Assembly: GCA_024362935.1 (NCBI GenBank)
Contig: JANCRA010000003.1
Span: 36,889,291 to 36,953,290, forward strand
Reading direction: 5' to 3'
From: Setophaga petechia
Lineage: Eukaryota > Chordata > Aves > Passeriformes > Parulidae
Length of the DNA: 64,000 nt
Both the position numbers and the translations under genes were made by a program. Under the pieces are notes generated by a model that saw nothing but the letters and a program-made list of their open reading frames with translations, did not search any database and was not told where the DNA came from. Below, piece by piece: positions 49,008-63,000 of this stretch (position 1 is the stretch's first letter; each line of letters begins with the position of its first letter).

Positions 49008-49427
49008 TTGGCCACACGTAAAAAAACTGTGACTGCTCCATCCTCACACGGGATTGCAGGTGTGGGTGTGTTAAGTACTGGAGAAAGAGGTAGTTGTGTT
49101 GAGGAGATGGCACTAACAACTTGCTTTGAGGAAGAAATGGAGGAAAAAAAGATACTCAGTATCAGTGGTGTAGAATGTCTGGGCGAGGAATATGGACTAG
49201 GACACCAAGAACGATACACAGCTCACACATGTCGGAGACGGGTCACGCTGCAGGTTGTTCTTGAGACAATTGTGATTGCATTAGCAGTGCTGAGCTTGAC
49301 ATTAAATGTCATGTTCAATTCCAGCTTATTGAAGGTGATAGCCCTGGCTGTAAAAGTGGTGAAAAGGCAGATGAATGTTTCATCTAATAGGTACTGGGAG
49401 ATCTGTGGGAGTTTGGCCAAACACTGA
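49008..49427 (+). other. Unexplained open frame, 139 codons, with one hydrophobic segment
   Basis: I do not recognise this. The first codon is TTG (no ATG until residue 34), so the apparent start is weak. The frame has an acidic region (about 31-48) and a basic Cys-Arg-Arg-Arg around residue 74. A hydrophobic stretch of about 25 residues (78-103) could span a membrane. It ends in a TGA at 49425. The block is less AT-rich than its surroundings, and the opposite strand is also open over much of it. It has neither splice-site-like borders nor a poly-A tail. It may be a remnant of a dispersed repeat or retrocopy, or chance. Confidence 0.2.
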
Positions 49428-50724
49428 TGAAAGGAGTAGAGAAAAGTGCATCTACAATGTTGTGTATTGAGCAGTGATTTTCTATGTGAAGATTTAATTT
49501 TGTTTCTCTCTTTTTGCCTATATCTTATTATAACAGAAAGGTGTAGGTTTACAACTGTTGTTTCCAATCAAAAGATTATTTCTGTGTGTTTCAGCATAGT
49601 ACATGTGTGGTCTGTATTACTGGGCACTACAGAACCACTGTGGAAACATAAAACTTGACACCTAATGTTTTTTCATGGGGTTGGCTTATGGGGTTTAGCC
49701 ACTCGAAATTGATTAAAAAACATTGCTTTCTTGGATAGGTGCGTGACAGAAATAAAGCTAATATTCTGATTTTCCAATTAACATTGAAATCGTTATGAAT
49801 GAATTGTAGATTAGACAGCTACATGTACAGCAGGTATCTCCAGCATGTCCAGAAGTCTCTTAGGAGTTTCTGCTATGAAATTGAACATGTAAAACTCCTG
49901 GGCAAACACAAGAAATTATTTGAATTATATTTGGAAAAATTTTGTAATAGAAATAGAAAAACATTTCTGCAAACAAGAGTTCTAGGCTAGCCCCAAAGGA
50001 GGGTCTTCAGTGTGGTTCCATGTTTGATGCTCAATTACTTTTATGACAAACTACACCAAGATCATTCACTGTTTTATCTCCACTACCTACTGAAACAGGG
50101 AATAAGTGGCAGTGTGAACTGTGAGTATATTCTGAAACTTCTTCAAACAACACTTTTGAATAGTAATTTTTTGAGTCTCTGGTGCTTGTAGTCAGGCAGA
50201 ATTGTTGCATGCTATATCATGCCACCTGAGACCCTATTTGGGGCCTAGGTCATCAGGCACCTTCATGAGTGCCTGGGTATGATTTGGAATTAGGCAGTCA
50301 TCCATCAGCAACTGGAAGTTAGGTGCATCATTACTACTATTTGCACTGATGGAGAAGTCAAATTCAAAAAAAGGCTGAGGGTGAGAGAGCAGACAAACTA
50401 ACACCCACTAAGAGCCTGTCTTCCTCTACTTCTGAGTCCTGCACAGACAGGTATAAAACAGAAACACGAGATGCATACCTAAATATTGTCATGGTATATT
50501 TGCAAGTGACTTCCTGATCAGGGGGGTTTATGAAATTCTTTCAGAGTAGAGCCCTTGCAGGCACTTATGGAATATTGTAAGTTATCCAGCCCTTCACTAT
50601 GAGATACAGGAATGAAGAGTATGAAAAATACTTGATTAGAGTTCACTTTAACAATAAGGAGTCTTGAAAGTAAAGATGACCTTTAAATAATTGCCAGAAT
50701 AGCGTGATATGGTAAAGATTCACT
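49428..50724. other. AT-rich non-coding stretch
   Basis: No gene or repeat recognised. Confidence 0.6.
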
Positions 50725-51030
50725 TACAACAAAGATGGAGAGAGCACGGAGTGACAGAGCAAGGAGGAATGATTTTAAGATGGAAGAGAGTAGGTTTAGA
50801 TTAGATATTAGGAAGAAATTATTTATTGAGGCTGGTGAGGCACTGGAACCAAATGCCTTGAGAAGTTGTGAATGCCCCACTCCTGGGAGTGTTCAAGGCC
50901 TGATTGGATGGGACTCTGAGCAACCTGGTCTGGTGAAAGGTGTCCCTGCTTATGGGAGGGAAGGAGTTGGAACAAAATGGCCTTTAAGGTCCCTTACAAT
51001 CCAAGTTATTCTATGACTATGATTCTTGTT
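50725..51030 (+). repeat. CR1 LINE 3'-end fragment, sense orientation
   Basis: The plus strand reads the sense CR1 3' UTR. It includes AGGAAGAAATTATTTATTG, GTGAGGCACTGGAACC, a GGTGTCCCTGC phrase and the terminal CCTTACAATCCAAGTTATTCTATGA, followed by a CTATGATTCT remnant of the terminal short repeat. It is strongly 5'-truncated (about 300 bp). Confidence 0.93.
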
Positions 51031-54000
51031 TTATTTATACTAATCCCATCCTAGTGTTATTCTTCCAATAGCAGATGAATTAATTGTGATTTTTATTAAT
51101 ATTTATATTTACTCATAGAAATTTTTGTCTGGTATTGTGTTTTTATTGAGAATCAGAATGCTTTGCTGAAGAGTAGTTTGAGTGACTTTTGGAGTTTTTT
51201 GCCTCAATAAAGTAGAGAAGCAGCACTATTAACTTGACTGGAAGTGGAATAATGGGAGCTGGGTAGGCCTGTTTTGTGTCACTACATGCTGAATACCTGT
51301 ACCTGGAGAATTACTCAAATTTGTAGTCTAGAGAGTTAGTTCTAAGCTTGATTAAGTACGTTATTGCTTCATTTTATTAGTGTAATATCCTCATTTCATG
51401 AATACGCATTTTTGCTTAATTTCTATGTAATACATTGCTGATAGTCCTTAATGCGTGGTAACATTTTTCAGATTCTAAAATCTGAACTTTTTTTTTCTTT
51501 TATTCAGCAAAGTTTAAAAAAACGTTATTTTCATTTCTTCATATTGAGAGGAATTGATATTCAGAGGTATATCCTTGTCATCAATTTTTGGTTACTCAGG
51601 CATCTAATTAATAGACTCTAATATGACTCAAAGTATTAAAATGTGAGTCCTAATGGAGTCCCTGAAATCAGTTAAGTGTATCCCAAAGTTGATTTAAAGC
51701 ATTTAAATTATGTCAAGAAAAAATATAATATCTGACTTGCATAAGATGAAATAAATTTATGTGAAGGAACTCACGCTTTAAAACTGGGTAGTATTTCACT
51801 TATATTCTTAAGCCAATCCTTAATGTTAATCTTAAGCAAATAAATATACTGTATTTTGATGAAGTGATTCTGTTCTTTAAGTTTGAGAATCCAATAAACA
51901 AGCAATTTCCACAGCAGTTGAAACTATTTGTTCTAAAATAGAGGGGATTTTGTTTGTATTTTTAAAAGCTGTACATGATCTAAATTTTTAAATTCCTACG
52001 TTTCATCTCTGGTAAGAGTTTGCTAATATATGATCCACTAGAAAATTTTTTAAAAAGCAAAAAACTGTATTAATCCAAGTACATTACATTTAAGAACAAC
52101 ACCTAGTAAATACAACTACATAAAAAAAAAACCAACAAAAAAACAAAAAAGGCAAAAGAAAAACCCAAAATATTTTAATCACGATTGAGAGTTATGATAT
52201 TAAGAGGAAAAAGGATTTAGGTAGTCTCCAATATCTTTTGCAGGATATTTAATAACAATCAGTGTTTTATTCAAGAATAAAGACCTGAAGGAACCTAAAG
52301 AAAAGTATTTTCCTGTTGAAAATATTTTGTACTTCTGACTGTGTTAAGATTAGAGAGAGATAAAAAAATAAAAACTTTGCTTATACTATTCTTCATATTC
52401 CATACAAATGGTTTGAAAATCCATACTAGAAAACACAATGTGGACAACTTAAAGCATGATAACAATGATAAAAACAAATTATTTAAGATTCTGCATCACA
52501 AAAAGGTATGCATAATGTAGCCAACAGTCATTTTTTGACACGTTGTGCTTCCCAGTAGGTGACAGAAAACAAAAACATCTTGTGACAGAAGGAAACAGAG
52601 TATCTAAATAACATAAATTGATAAAGAAACTCCCTGCAAGAAAACAATTCACAATTGCATAATCAATTATATGCTAACCAAGCACTGTGAAAATGATTTG
52701 CAGTGAGCTAATATAACAGAAGTAAAACCATAATTATTTGCATAACAAATGCATTTGTGAAATCTGGAGCTTTCTTGGAAATAGTTTTTTGGAAATAGCA
52801 TATTTTTGTGAATAGTCTTATTTTGGATGTGTTTTTCAATTTCATCTCATCTCTACTTGGAAATTTTAATAGATGGATCTATAGCAGGGGAACATCAGTG
52901 TTACTGTCATCACAATTGTACCCTCTGACATGAAATATTGAATTAGCTTTGAGATGAAAAAAATTGCCATTATTCTTGTTTTGAACCCAAGGTAAAATAG
53001 TCTAAAATACCTTGGAAAAGTTGACTGAAAGTGGTGGTGACAAACTTTTGATTTCTCAATCCATTGCAACACTTGAAAATCAAATAGATATGTATGACAT
53101 TGCAGGCTGACAAAAGTAAGCTCGTTGCATTTGTATTAATTGGAGACCAAGTGAACTCAGGGTGATGCTGAGCCCAAAATGCTGTCAGTGTACGCCGACT
53201 CTCAGCAAGGCTTGCTGTCTTAGAATGAGTATCACATTAATTCCATTTTCATCACTCCTATGTGGGAAGAATGAGACACCTTCTATAATTGTTGGTGTTT
53301 CTAGAAAGAGTTTTATAATACTTCTGACATTCATGTGTGAAAAACAATGCCTAGAACAGGGCTGTAAGTGGGAGGAAGGGGGTTGGAGTGAAAGAAGTGT
53401 GAACAGTGTTATGCTCTTAGGTCTGATGTCTCACAGATGAAGCAGCCTCTGTGAGAAGGCAGGATACTCCAGGTCAGACAGCACGCCTGCTCCAACCTAC
53501 CCCAGAGCTCCCTCAGGGAGAGAAGGAATGTCTTGCCATTAGTGGGTTCACATGATCATACTCAAAACAACCGTTTTATTGTTGTTGGTTTTTTGTTTTT
53601 TAAGATTGAGGAGTTATGATTGCTGCTCATAAATCCAATTCATATTCTCAATATATAGTGGTGAAAATCTTTTTTGCCTACAGCTATGTCTGTGAATCAT
53701 TCATATTTGGTGGTTAACCTTTGTCTCTAGTTGTACTTCCTAAAATGGTGATCGTGAGACTTGGCAATATTTTTTTACTGTAGCACACTGGAAAATTATA
53801 ATGCTCCTGACTCTTCTAACATGTTTTAATGTAGTCTGAGATGCTTGCCCACCACCATGTCAGCCTCCAGCTCAGTCACTGAACAGAATGATCTAAGATT
53901 CCATGACTTCTTCACAAGCTTCCAGTCACTTACATTTACAAGACGGTTGGTAGTGACATCAAGAATCCCTAGGTATCATGATTAAGATTTTAAGTGCTTG

Positions 54001-57000
54001 GTACTTAATTGTCATCATTTCCTTAAATAACAAACCTTGACAGCTCTGGAAATCAGGATACGTACATGTAGGTACCTGAGTGTTTAGATAGCATGAATTC
54101 TAGGTAGAGGTAGAACTGACATTAATCTTTTTAATCTAAATTGGTAAACAACACTGAGAGGTACCTAAAGATGTGGTGATTACCCATCATTTCTAAAATG
54201 AAAATATTTTGTTAAAATGAAAACTGGAACAGAAATAGAACTGTAGTGCAAAAACACTGGGTGAGACACATCAAGATATTTTGTCCAAGATGCCATGGTA
54301 CATAATGAGAGCAGTAACACCTCCTCATATAGTCTTTGCTCATGTGGCCAACACTTTCATATCTGCATGTTAAATCTTTGTCAGTAGATCTTGTCAGGGA
54401 AGGGCTCATGAGATCTCAGGTAAGAATTACCTCCTCCCCACCTCCCTTGTTGATGGCTAAATCAATTAATGAAGTAATTGTGTGAGGATTGAGAAGCATT
54501 CTCAATTAATGATTTAAAGATTTTTTTTCTTTGTTTCTTTGCTCTGGTTTGAGCAGCATTATGTTCTTAAAATTGTATGTGTTTGGAAGGAGGTTGTATG
54601 AAAGTAAACAGTCTCTCTAGGAAACATTCAGGTGAAATTTTATTTTTTAAGCATAACAGTTGTGCAAAAATGTTGAAGACCATATGAAGCTTAGGCAGAA
54701 ATCGTGTCATTTAGTGAGAAATTACTACAAAGATTAAAGAAAAAAGGCAGAAGAATTTTACTTCCTGATGAAATATAAGGAATTATTTAGGATAGGCTGA
54801 ATGCTTTATCAATGTACAAATTTGTCAAAGATATGAATAGATTCATTGGAAGTATGTGTGAATCTTTGAGGGTTTTGAAGAACTGTCTATCTTTGGTAAT
54901 ATTTTCTTAACCTTTCTGCAGTGTTGATGTCATTCCCACAATATGCTTGCTCCCAGTGCACACATGAAACTGTTACATGACTAAGAACCAGGATGCTGAT
55001 TCCACTTGGTTCAGTGTGTTCAGGGAGGGGGTGGGGGAGAGAGGTTTGTATTTCCTACAGAGCCTCAGCAGCGTGACTTTTAAAGCGTTATACGATACAA
55101 CTTATGAACATATACAGGAAATATATACCATGCATATAGGAATAATACTCCTAAAATCAACACTGCTGCATAATCTGAGCTCCAAACTTTTCTTAGAACT
55201 AAAATCTGTCCTTTTGGACAGACTATGCTTAAGATTGAAATTAGATTACTTCAAAACTGATCATTCATTGTATTTGGGGACCAAAGAATTCTTTTAGAAA
55301 TCAATGTAAGAAAGATCTTTGAGTAGAAGCAGCATTTTTTTTTATCCTGAATTTACTGCTGCAAAAGCAGAGGTATTTGCTGGAGGATGCACAGCATTTG
55401 ATTTGTGTACTTTGGGGTGAGCATTTGGAATAGCCACTGTTACTTCTTTTTAATGTGAACATGTATATGCCAGATCAACCCTGTAGGCTTTTCTTGAGTG
55501 AGCAATGCTGGCAGGTGACTGCTTTGCTCTTCAGGCTGCACTCTGGGCCTCCCTTCACAACCCATTCATGCATTCTGTGATGTCTCTGCTATTTAAGATT
55601 AAGGACATGTTTAAGCAGGATGCTGGATCAGAGCTTCAGTGCAGTGCCATCACTCTGTTCAGCAGAGCACAATGAAATGCTCTGCTTAGAGCATGCTGAG
55701 AGGAAGAGAGGTGTGGTGAACACAGTAAAAAGAATATTATTCTTTGATTCTGTTTACTGGGTGAAGCCTCACCTATGCTGAATGACTTGGCAGCAGTACA
55801 GCTGTGTGCCCTCCTGGGATGCAGCCATGAGCATTTTACCAAAGTTCAAATCATAACTAAACTATATTTACATGTATTGTAACATTGTGAAAATGTTGTT
55901 TGGGGGTTCAGAAATTTTAATTGGCTATTCAATATTTGCATATTGTGTTTGTTATGTGCCTTTTATGACTGTATCCTACTCCCTTCTCATTCATATTCTA
56001 GATTCCATCACTAGTGTGTATATGACACAGGGAGGCGTACAAATTTCTTTTAAAAATAGTTAAGATGGGAAGGCAGGTGGGGAGAAATAATATGTTCTCA
56101 GGGTTTGTTGTTAACAGGGATTGCTGTTGTTTTGTGCTGTTTTCCCACTAGCAGAATGATTCTTCTCTGTGTGCAGCATCCAGGTAATTCAGCTGGCTGT
56201 AATTAACTCATACCTCTTGGTGCCTTCAGACTGTAAGGCATATCATGATTCAGATGAAGACTTTATACCTTTGGTTGTGGTATTTGTTTGGTACAACCTA
56301 AGCATCAGTAGGGGAGTTCTAAAGATTGCCTTGCACCTAGGATGAAAGGCAAGCTTAAGACAAGTGATGCAGAAAGGCTCATGTTCATGTAACAACCAAA
56401 TAAAAACTGAAAGGAATATGAGGGTGATTTAAAAACAGCTTTCCTAGATAAAAGCACCTTTGTGGCAGCTTCCATGCTCCACAGAATGTAATGAGATGTA
56501 TGGCATGGGGAGAGTGTCTGAGAAAGTAAAGTTCCTCCAAATACTTTGAGAATGCATGTCCCTTCTGGGCTGGCTGCTTCAAAATGTATTTGGTTTTTGC
56601 CTATTAAAAGTCCTTTAAGCAGTGCAATGTTGGAAGTAAGCTGCATCATATCTTGCTATCCAAATTCAGAAAGAATATATTTAGTGTTTTTAATGAATAG
56701 TTATAATTTTCTTAAGAAACAAAAAAAAAAAGAAAAAACAAAAGGCATATCTGAATAGTCATGTAAAAACAGAGATGAAAGCTGGTATGTTGTGGGCATA
56801 GAAATTAAAGGCTGTGTGAAAGTACTTAAAGGTAATGGAGGTACTAAGTCAAGTTTTAAACACCTTCTCCAGCTCTGGACTAAATTTGTGGTTTGCAATG
56901 CATGTGTCTCTTCTGCAGTGATGGATTTGTATTTTGCTTAAGCTCCATAAGTCAAGGATTATGGATAATAAAAAGAAAAAATTAAAAAGGAAAATGTTTC

Positions 57001-59045
57001 CTTTCATTATTGTAAATCTGGTAATCTAGTTTCCCTTTACTGTGTGAATGTTAGAGGTCAGATGTGTGCAAAGAGATGTGAGTATCAGTGAGGAGTCCCT
57101 GCAAATATAAACATAGACTGAAATTCCTCTTAGGTCAGATGCAGCTCTTAATCCTTTAGGTAAAACAGATGAGATAGTATATTTTTTGTGTGACCAATAT
57201 ATCTGTTTTGTGGACAGAAAACATTTCAGAGTAGGGTCCTTTCTTCATAGTGGAAAGCCTTTAATACTTTTGAATAGTATTTTTTGAGTGTATCTTGTAC
57301 TGTATATTGGAGGTTGCTTTCAAAGTTATATCTAGAGAAACAGCAAGGAGTAAAAGGCTATTCAAAGCCAGAATTAATAAATTCTGCACATATGCACTGT
57401 GGGACATTGCTCAATCGATTAGAAATTAGCTACTTCTTTTCCAAGAATTGCATGGGGGCAGAATTCACAGCCTGTGTTATGATGTGCATAGTATTTCCTG
57501 CTTTCAATTGCTGCTGTGTGTGACTAAAAAAATGGAAGATCATCATAAACAACAAATAATGTGCATGCTACATGTGCTATTCTGTAGTTTAAAAGTATTT
57601 TTTTCTCTTTTGGTTATCCTAAAGGTCATTTGGTCAATTTTAGTAAATATGGTTGATAAATAATGATGGCCCAAATGCCACAGGGTTTAAGGATTACTTG
57701 TTTCTCAAGGAATATAATAACCTATTACACAGAAGTGTTTTGCTCGGAAAGACAAATTATTGAAAATGCAGGAAAATGCATGTATAAAACAAGAAGTAAT
57801 GTTTATTTGGCAAATTTTGTTTTTATAATTAAGCCATCTGGTGTATCTTGTGAGACTATACAAATAGCAGTGTATAGTTGTCGTAGAAACACGTTTACAG
57901 AATACCTGCGGTGCTTCTTACCAGAAAGTTCTCAAGGTATGAAGATCTAGAAGAAATTATTTCCAGAGTAGATGTAGTACTCTGAAATGAATAGTTAACA
58001 AAAAAGTATCTATTCAGTGGGTCAGCTGCAGGTGATTTGACTATAAACCAAGAAAGGCTGAGTGACACCACCTCCTCTGTGAATGACCCATAAATCATTC
58101 CATTACACATAGCTGGCTAAAACACCAAACTTGTCCCCCTTAGGTATTTGAGTCTGTGCTGGTTGTTTTGATAAAAGAGAATTGTTTCAGTGTAGTATTG
58201 AGCTCTAATACAAGGTTGAAACTAGCAAACAGCAAACCACGGGTCATACTGGGAAGCCTAGCATGCCAGTCAAATGATAGGAAGAGAACTGAACAGAAAT
58301 AATTTTATGTGCTCAGTAATTTTGATATATAAAAATTATTACTTGTAATATTCAGGCAAAGTTGATGTTGCTACTAATTTCATTCTTTTCTACAAGAAAT
58401 GTTTCAGAACCTGGCAGTTCTGGTATCTTTGGGAGCTGGATTTAGATCATAATCCAAATTTACTTTCCCCTAAATATTTTGTTACAATGTATACCAAGGA
58501 AAATTAATGAAAATAGAGTATTTAATACTGAAAAACTAAAATTCTTTACTACCTTGCATTTGTAGCTGAACTTGCACATACATTTCATTTTATCTAGCTG
58601 TGATGATTATAACAGTTTGAAAAAAAAAGTCTGAAATTTCTATGCTGAAGAATCAGACCTTATTTGTTTATTGATATAAATAACTAGTTTGAAGATAAGC
58701 TTCAAAACTCTAAGGCTGTCATAAGGTCAGAACAAAGCTCTTTGTATCTGTGATATTTAATTAAGTGTGATAATTCTTCTTATATTCCATAAAATAACAC
58801 ACAATCTGGGGGAATTTCTTTGGTGTTCTCAGATTGCTGACATTCTACAGAGACTCATTATTTAAATGAGCTTTCTGAATAGAAGATTTGAACTATGACC
58901 ACTGTACTTTCACAAGATATTTTGTACCTGATAGTGAACTTAGTGTTGTTCCAATGAGAAATAATATGAAACCGTTGACGATAAATTATTTTTATTTTAA
59001 TCTAACATTTAAGAATTATAATGTTTCACTTTTCTTCTTAGAAAT
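51031..59045. other. Long AT-rich non-coding stretch
   Basis: No gene, RNA or repeat family recognised. A-rich low-complexity text lies at 52119-52170. Open frames are at most about 114 codons and lack any recognisable motif. Confidence 0.6.
52119..52170. repeat. A-rich low-complexity tract
   Basis: Runs of 7 to 10 A broken by C or CC (ACCAAC, AC, GGC). Confidence 0.75.
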
Positions 59046-60045
59046 GATAGAACCCTATAATCATAAAATGGTTTGGGTTGACAAGGACCTTAAAGATCGT
59101 CTAGTTCCAATGCCCCTGCTATTGACAGTCACCTTCCACTACACCTGGTTGTTCATCCAACCTGTCCTTGGACACTTTCAGGAATAGGACATCTTTTCTG
59201 GACAACATGTTCCAGTACCCCATCACTTTCACAGTAAAGAATTTTTTCCTTCTGTCTCATCTAATCCTACTTTCTTTCACTTTAAAGATATTCCTCCTTG
59301 TCTTATCGGTATGTATCCTTATGAAAATCCCCCTCCATCTTTCTTGTAGGCTCTCTTTGGGTACAGGAAGGCCATGCTGAGGTCTTCCAAGAGCTTTCTC
59401 TTCTTCAGGCTAAATAACTACAACTCTCTTTGCCTGTCTTCATAGGAGAGGTCCATCCCTCTGGTCTATATCAGTGTGTCTGCCGGACACGCTCCAATAG
59501 ATCCAGTCCTTACATTGGGAATAGCAGAACTGGATGCCTTACTCCAGGTGAGGTCTCACATGAGCTGAGTAGAAAGGGAGATTCCCCTCCTTTAATGAGT
59601 TGGCCATGCTGCTTTGGATGCAGCCCAGAATACATTTGACATTTTGAGCTGTGAGTGCACATTGCTGGGTGATATCCAGCCTCTCACTCAACAGCACCCC
59701 AACTCCTCAGGGAGGCTCTTAATCCATTCTTGGACCAGCCTGTTTTGGGATTATCCTGACCTAGGTATAGGACTTCCCACTTGGCCTTGTTGAATTCATG
59801 AGGGTTAGATGGGCCCACCCCTCAAGCCTGTTAATGTCCTTATGGATGGCATCCCTTCCTTCCAGTGTGTCATCTGCACCACACAGCTTGGTGTCACTGG
59901 CCAACTTGCTGGGGATGTGCCCAGTGCCACTGCCCACGTCACCTGCAAAAATGCTAAACAGGGCTGGTGCCAAGCCTAGAGGGACACTTCAGGAATGCAT
60001 GGGGACCATCACTGATCTCCACTTGGACATCAGTCACTGACTGTA
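59046..60045 (-). repeat. CR1 LINE fragment, about 1 kb, with end of the RT frame
   Basis: The plus strand starts ATAATCATAAAATGGTTTGGG..AAGGACCTTAAAGATCGTCTAGTTCCA, the antisense CR1 3' end. It continues through the whole 3' UTR. On the minus strand at 59761-59973 a 70-codon frame retains the C-terminal CR1 reverse transcriptase region (Lys-Leu-Ala-Ser-Asp-Thr-Lys-Leu and Ile-His-Lys-Asp-Ile-Asn-Arg-Leu-Glu-Gly-Trp-Ala). It is 5'-truncated and inactive. Confidence 0.93.
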
Positions 60046-63000
60046 ACTACGAGGTATTTGATATGATCACCCATAAGCAGAAAAGAGTTCACTTGGATAC
60101 AATAATTTAGATGTTCAGTTGTTAGTACTTAAAAAAGAAATCCTTACCAAAAGAAATCCTTATTGTTAGCATGGTATTATAACTGTCATATGAGACAGAG
60201 AGGGACAGTTATTTTTTATCATTAAGGATGCTTCAAAAGGAACATTGATTTCAGATACTTTAGGAAATTGAGACTCAATAGCTGTTGCTTATCTTTTTGA
60301 AGATTTAGCAGCTGGAAAATAATGACTGTTTATGATTCTTATAGAATGAATTTGACCAGCAGATTTTTCAGGGAATCTAATATTAACCTGAAGTTTCAGC
60401 CTCCTTCTGAATCCTGATGGTTTTGGCTTTTATTCTTAAATTTGTCTGATACCTCTCTATTGTTGTACTGAAATGGAAAAAAGCACAACAAAACACCCAA
60501 CCCTCCCACCACCCTCTGCCAAAAAACCTCAAACAATGCCCAAAACATCAATCCATTTTATTGTTCTCTCTTTTAGATAGTTACAATTTGGCTTTCTGCA
60601 AGAATATTTTTCTATACTAGGGTGTACTTTTCTAAACTGGGGTATCTTTACTATAAAATTCCATGCGATTCTTAAAGGGAGAAACAACTGCATAAATATA
60701 GGTTTAGGCCTTTACCACCTTTACATTCAAATAACATTCAAGTCTTTTTTTCTGTACTTCATTTGTCAACCTTCGAATTCCAGTTTTCCCACTTGAGTAA
60801 TCTGTTCATTATGGCCCATCTGTCATAACTTCAGGACGAGAACATGTCTTGAACCAGAAGAATCACTTGTGCATCATGTTTCTGGTCTTTATGTCTAGCA
60901 TGCCCATTTATTTAGACCTACCTGGGGCTTCCTGACTTGCTTATCTTTTTGGGGATATGTGTTTGAAAAGCTATGAGCTTTTCCATATGCTAATGCAGTA
61001 AGTTCTGATTTACTTTCCTCTGAGTAGAGATCTTAAAGGACTTACACAGAAGATTATATCTTATGCAGTTCTCTGTCATTTACTATACATTTGGAGCCAA
61101 TAAAATGAGTCCAGATAAAAAAATTAAAATCTTCCCCAGAGCACTTCATGTTGATTTTTAATTATGAAGTGTGGCTTGTAAAAGTGGGATTAGAACCAGT
61201 TTTCTCCAGTATCAGCAGGACAGCTCTTTGCCTAGGAATTCCCAAACTGGTTTGTTTGCCACTTAACAGCCAATGGAGTACGTTGTGCATGCCACAAAGG
61301 AACGTTTGCATAGCAGCCATCCTCAGCAGAGCATGCTGATTGCCAGGGCTGTAACAGCTGCGATATTTCTTCCAGCTGCTCAGAGAGCAGAACTTTTTGC
61401 AAATGAGCTGCCAGAAAACCCTTCAGCTGTGCACTCTTGATGCTGACTTCTTCCCAGACCAAGCCACATTATTAGTAGTAGATACTTGTCCATTTCTGTC
61501 ACTGGTCCATTAGTATCATTTTTGTGTCCAAGATGAATTCACACCACCTTTGTGGAAATTTTTTTGCCAGTAAGAGGAGTTTTGTGCTCCTCTATGTGAT
61601 GTCTCATCTTTCAGTGACTTTCTGCTTTTGGAAGTCTACCAGCTTGGATGTTGCTAGAATATACCTTTATGAGATATTATGGAAAGCTTGTTTGAACTCT
61701 TTAGTTAAAAGTAGAGAGTGAGAGAAAAGATGTAGAATGTTTGGCACCAAAGAGACAGAAAGACTTGTTCCAGATACTAAGGTTCTTATCAGTGTAAATG
61801 ACAATAGGGCTTACCTTAAAAAAAACAAATGAAAAGTTAACATCATAATAAAAGAATAAATTATTTATTTATTTTTCACACTTTGAGCTCTTGAGCAAGC
61901 TCTGCATGATGTCCATAATAGATTCCCCTTTTCTATAACCAAGGACAGAAATGTAAAATGGTTACTATTTGTAGAATTTCTTAGGAAAGAAAAATTAAGA
62001 AAATCAGTCTTGAGTTAAAATTGAGTTTTGTTTTTTTTTTTTTTTTATATCACTGTCCAGCAAAATACTGCAAAAAAAAAAAACTACTCTTCAAAAATAC
62101 TAAAATGCTGCTAACAATTTAGTAGCTACAATAGAGAATATTTCCTTTTAATGAAGATATTTGTTCCAGCAATCTTGAGAATTTGGTCACAAAGTAGATG
62201 ATGTGTGTCTCCACCCTCTCGACAATCTTTGTTCTTCAAAGTGTTGTCATTTATATCTACCTGTGCAAGTCTAGGATATCTTTTCTGTGAAAGCAAATGG
62301 AAGGTGAAGAATCTAGCTGAACATTTATGCACCATCAAGCAGCAGAATAGACATAAATTATCTTTTTTTAAATTAAGTTAATTAAACATGACACCTTCAG
62401 GGCTATATGTAACTTAAAAATGCCAAAATGGAAATGAGATAGATGCAACACCAGTTAGTGGTAGAAAAGCAAAAAATGCTCTATAAAGAAATAAAATTAC
62501 ATTCTCATATAACATAGAAGACAGGTGACTTCCCAAATCTATTAGAACCTCTGTCTCTTATGAAAAAATATTATTTTAAATGATGCCCCAGCTAACAGGA
62601 GATTAAGCATAAAGACTATCCAAAACTTATTTTAAAAACTTTGGTTATCTTTTCAGATCTATGGTTTGTTATCTGAACTGTTATACAAAGAGCATAGCCA
62701 TGGAAGTGCAAACCAAAACACTTGTAGCAAAAATGTAAATGCAATAGCAATTTCACGAACTCAAGAGGAATTTGCCTCTGGGAGGTAATGAAAAACAAAA
62801 CCAGAAAAACAAAACTGTCCTTACCTAAAAAAAAATTAAAAAGCTTGGAAGTATGGCAAATCAATTTCCCTTCTTTAAAATAACCATTTCAAAGAGTTTT
62901 ACTGGCTACTCAAGTTATATTTCCAGTCCAGTCTTGTCTCTTAATATACTACCTGAAATCAGTTTGAAATATTAATTTGATTAACATGTAAACAAGCAAG

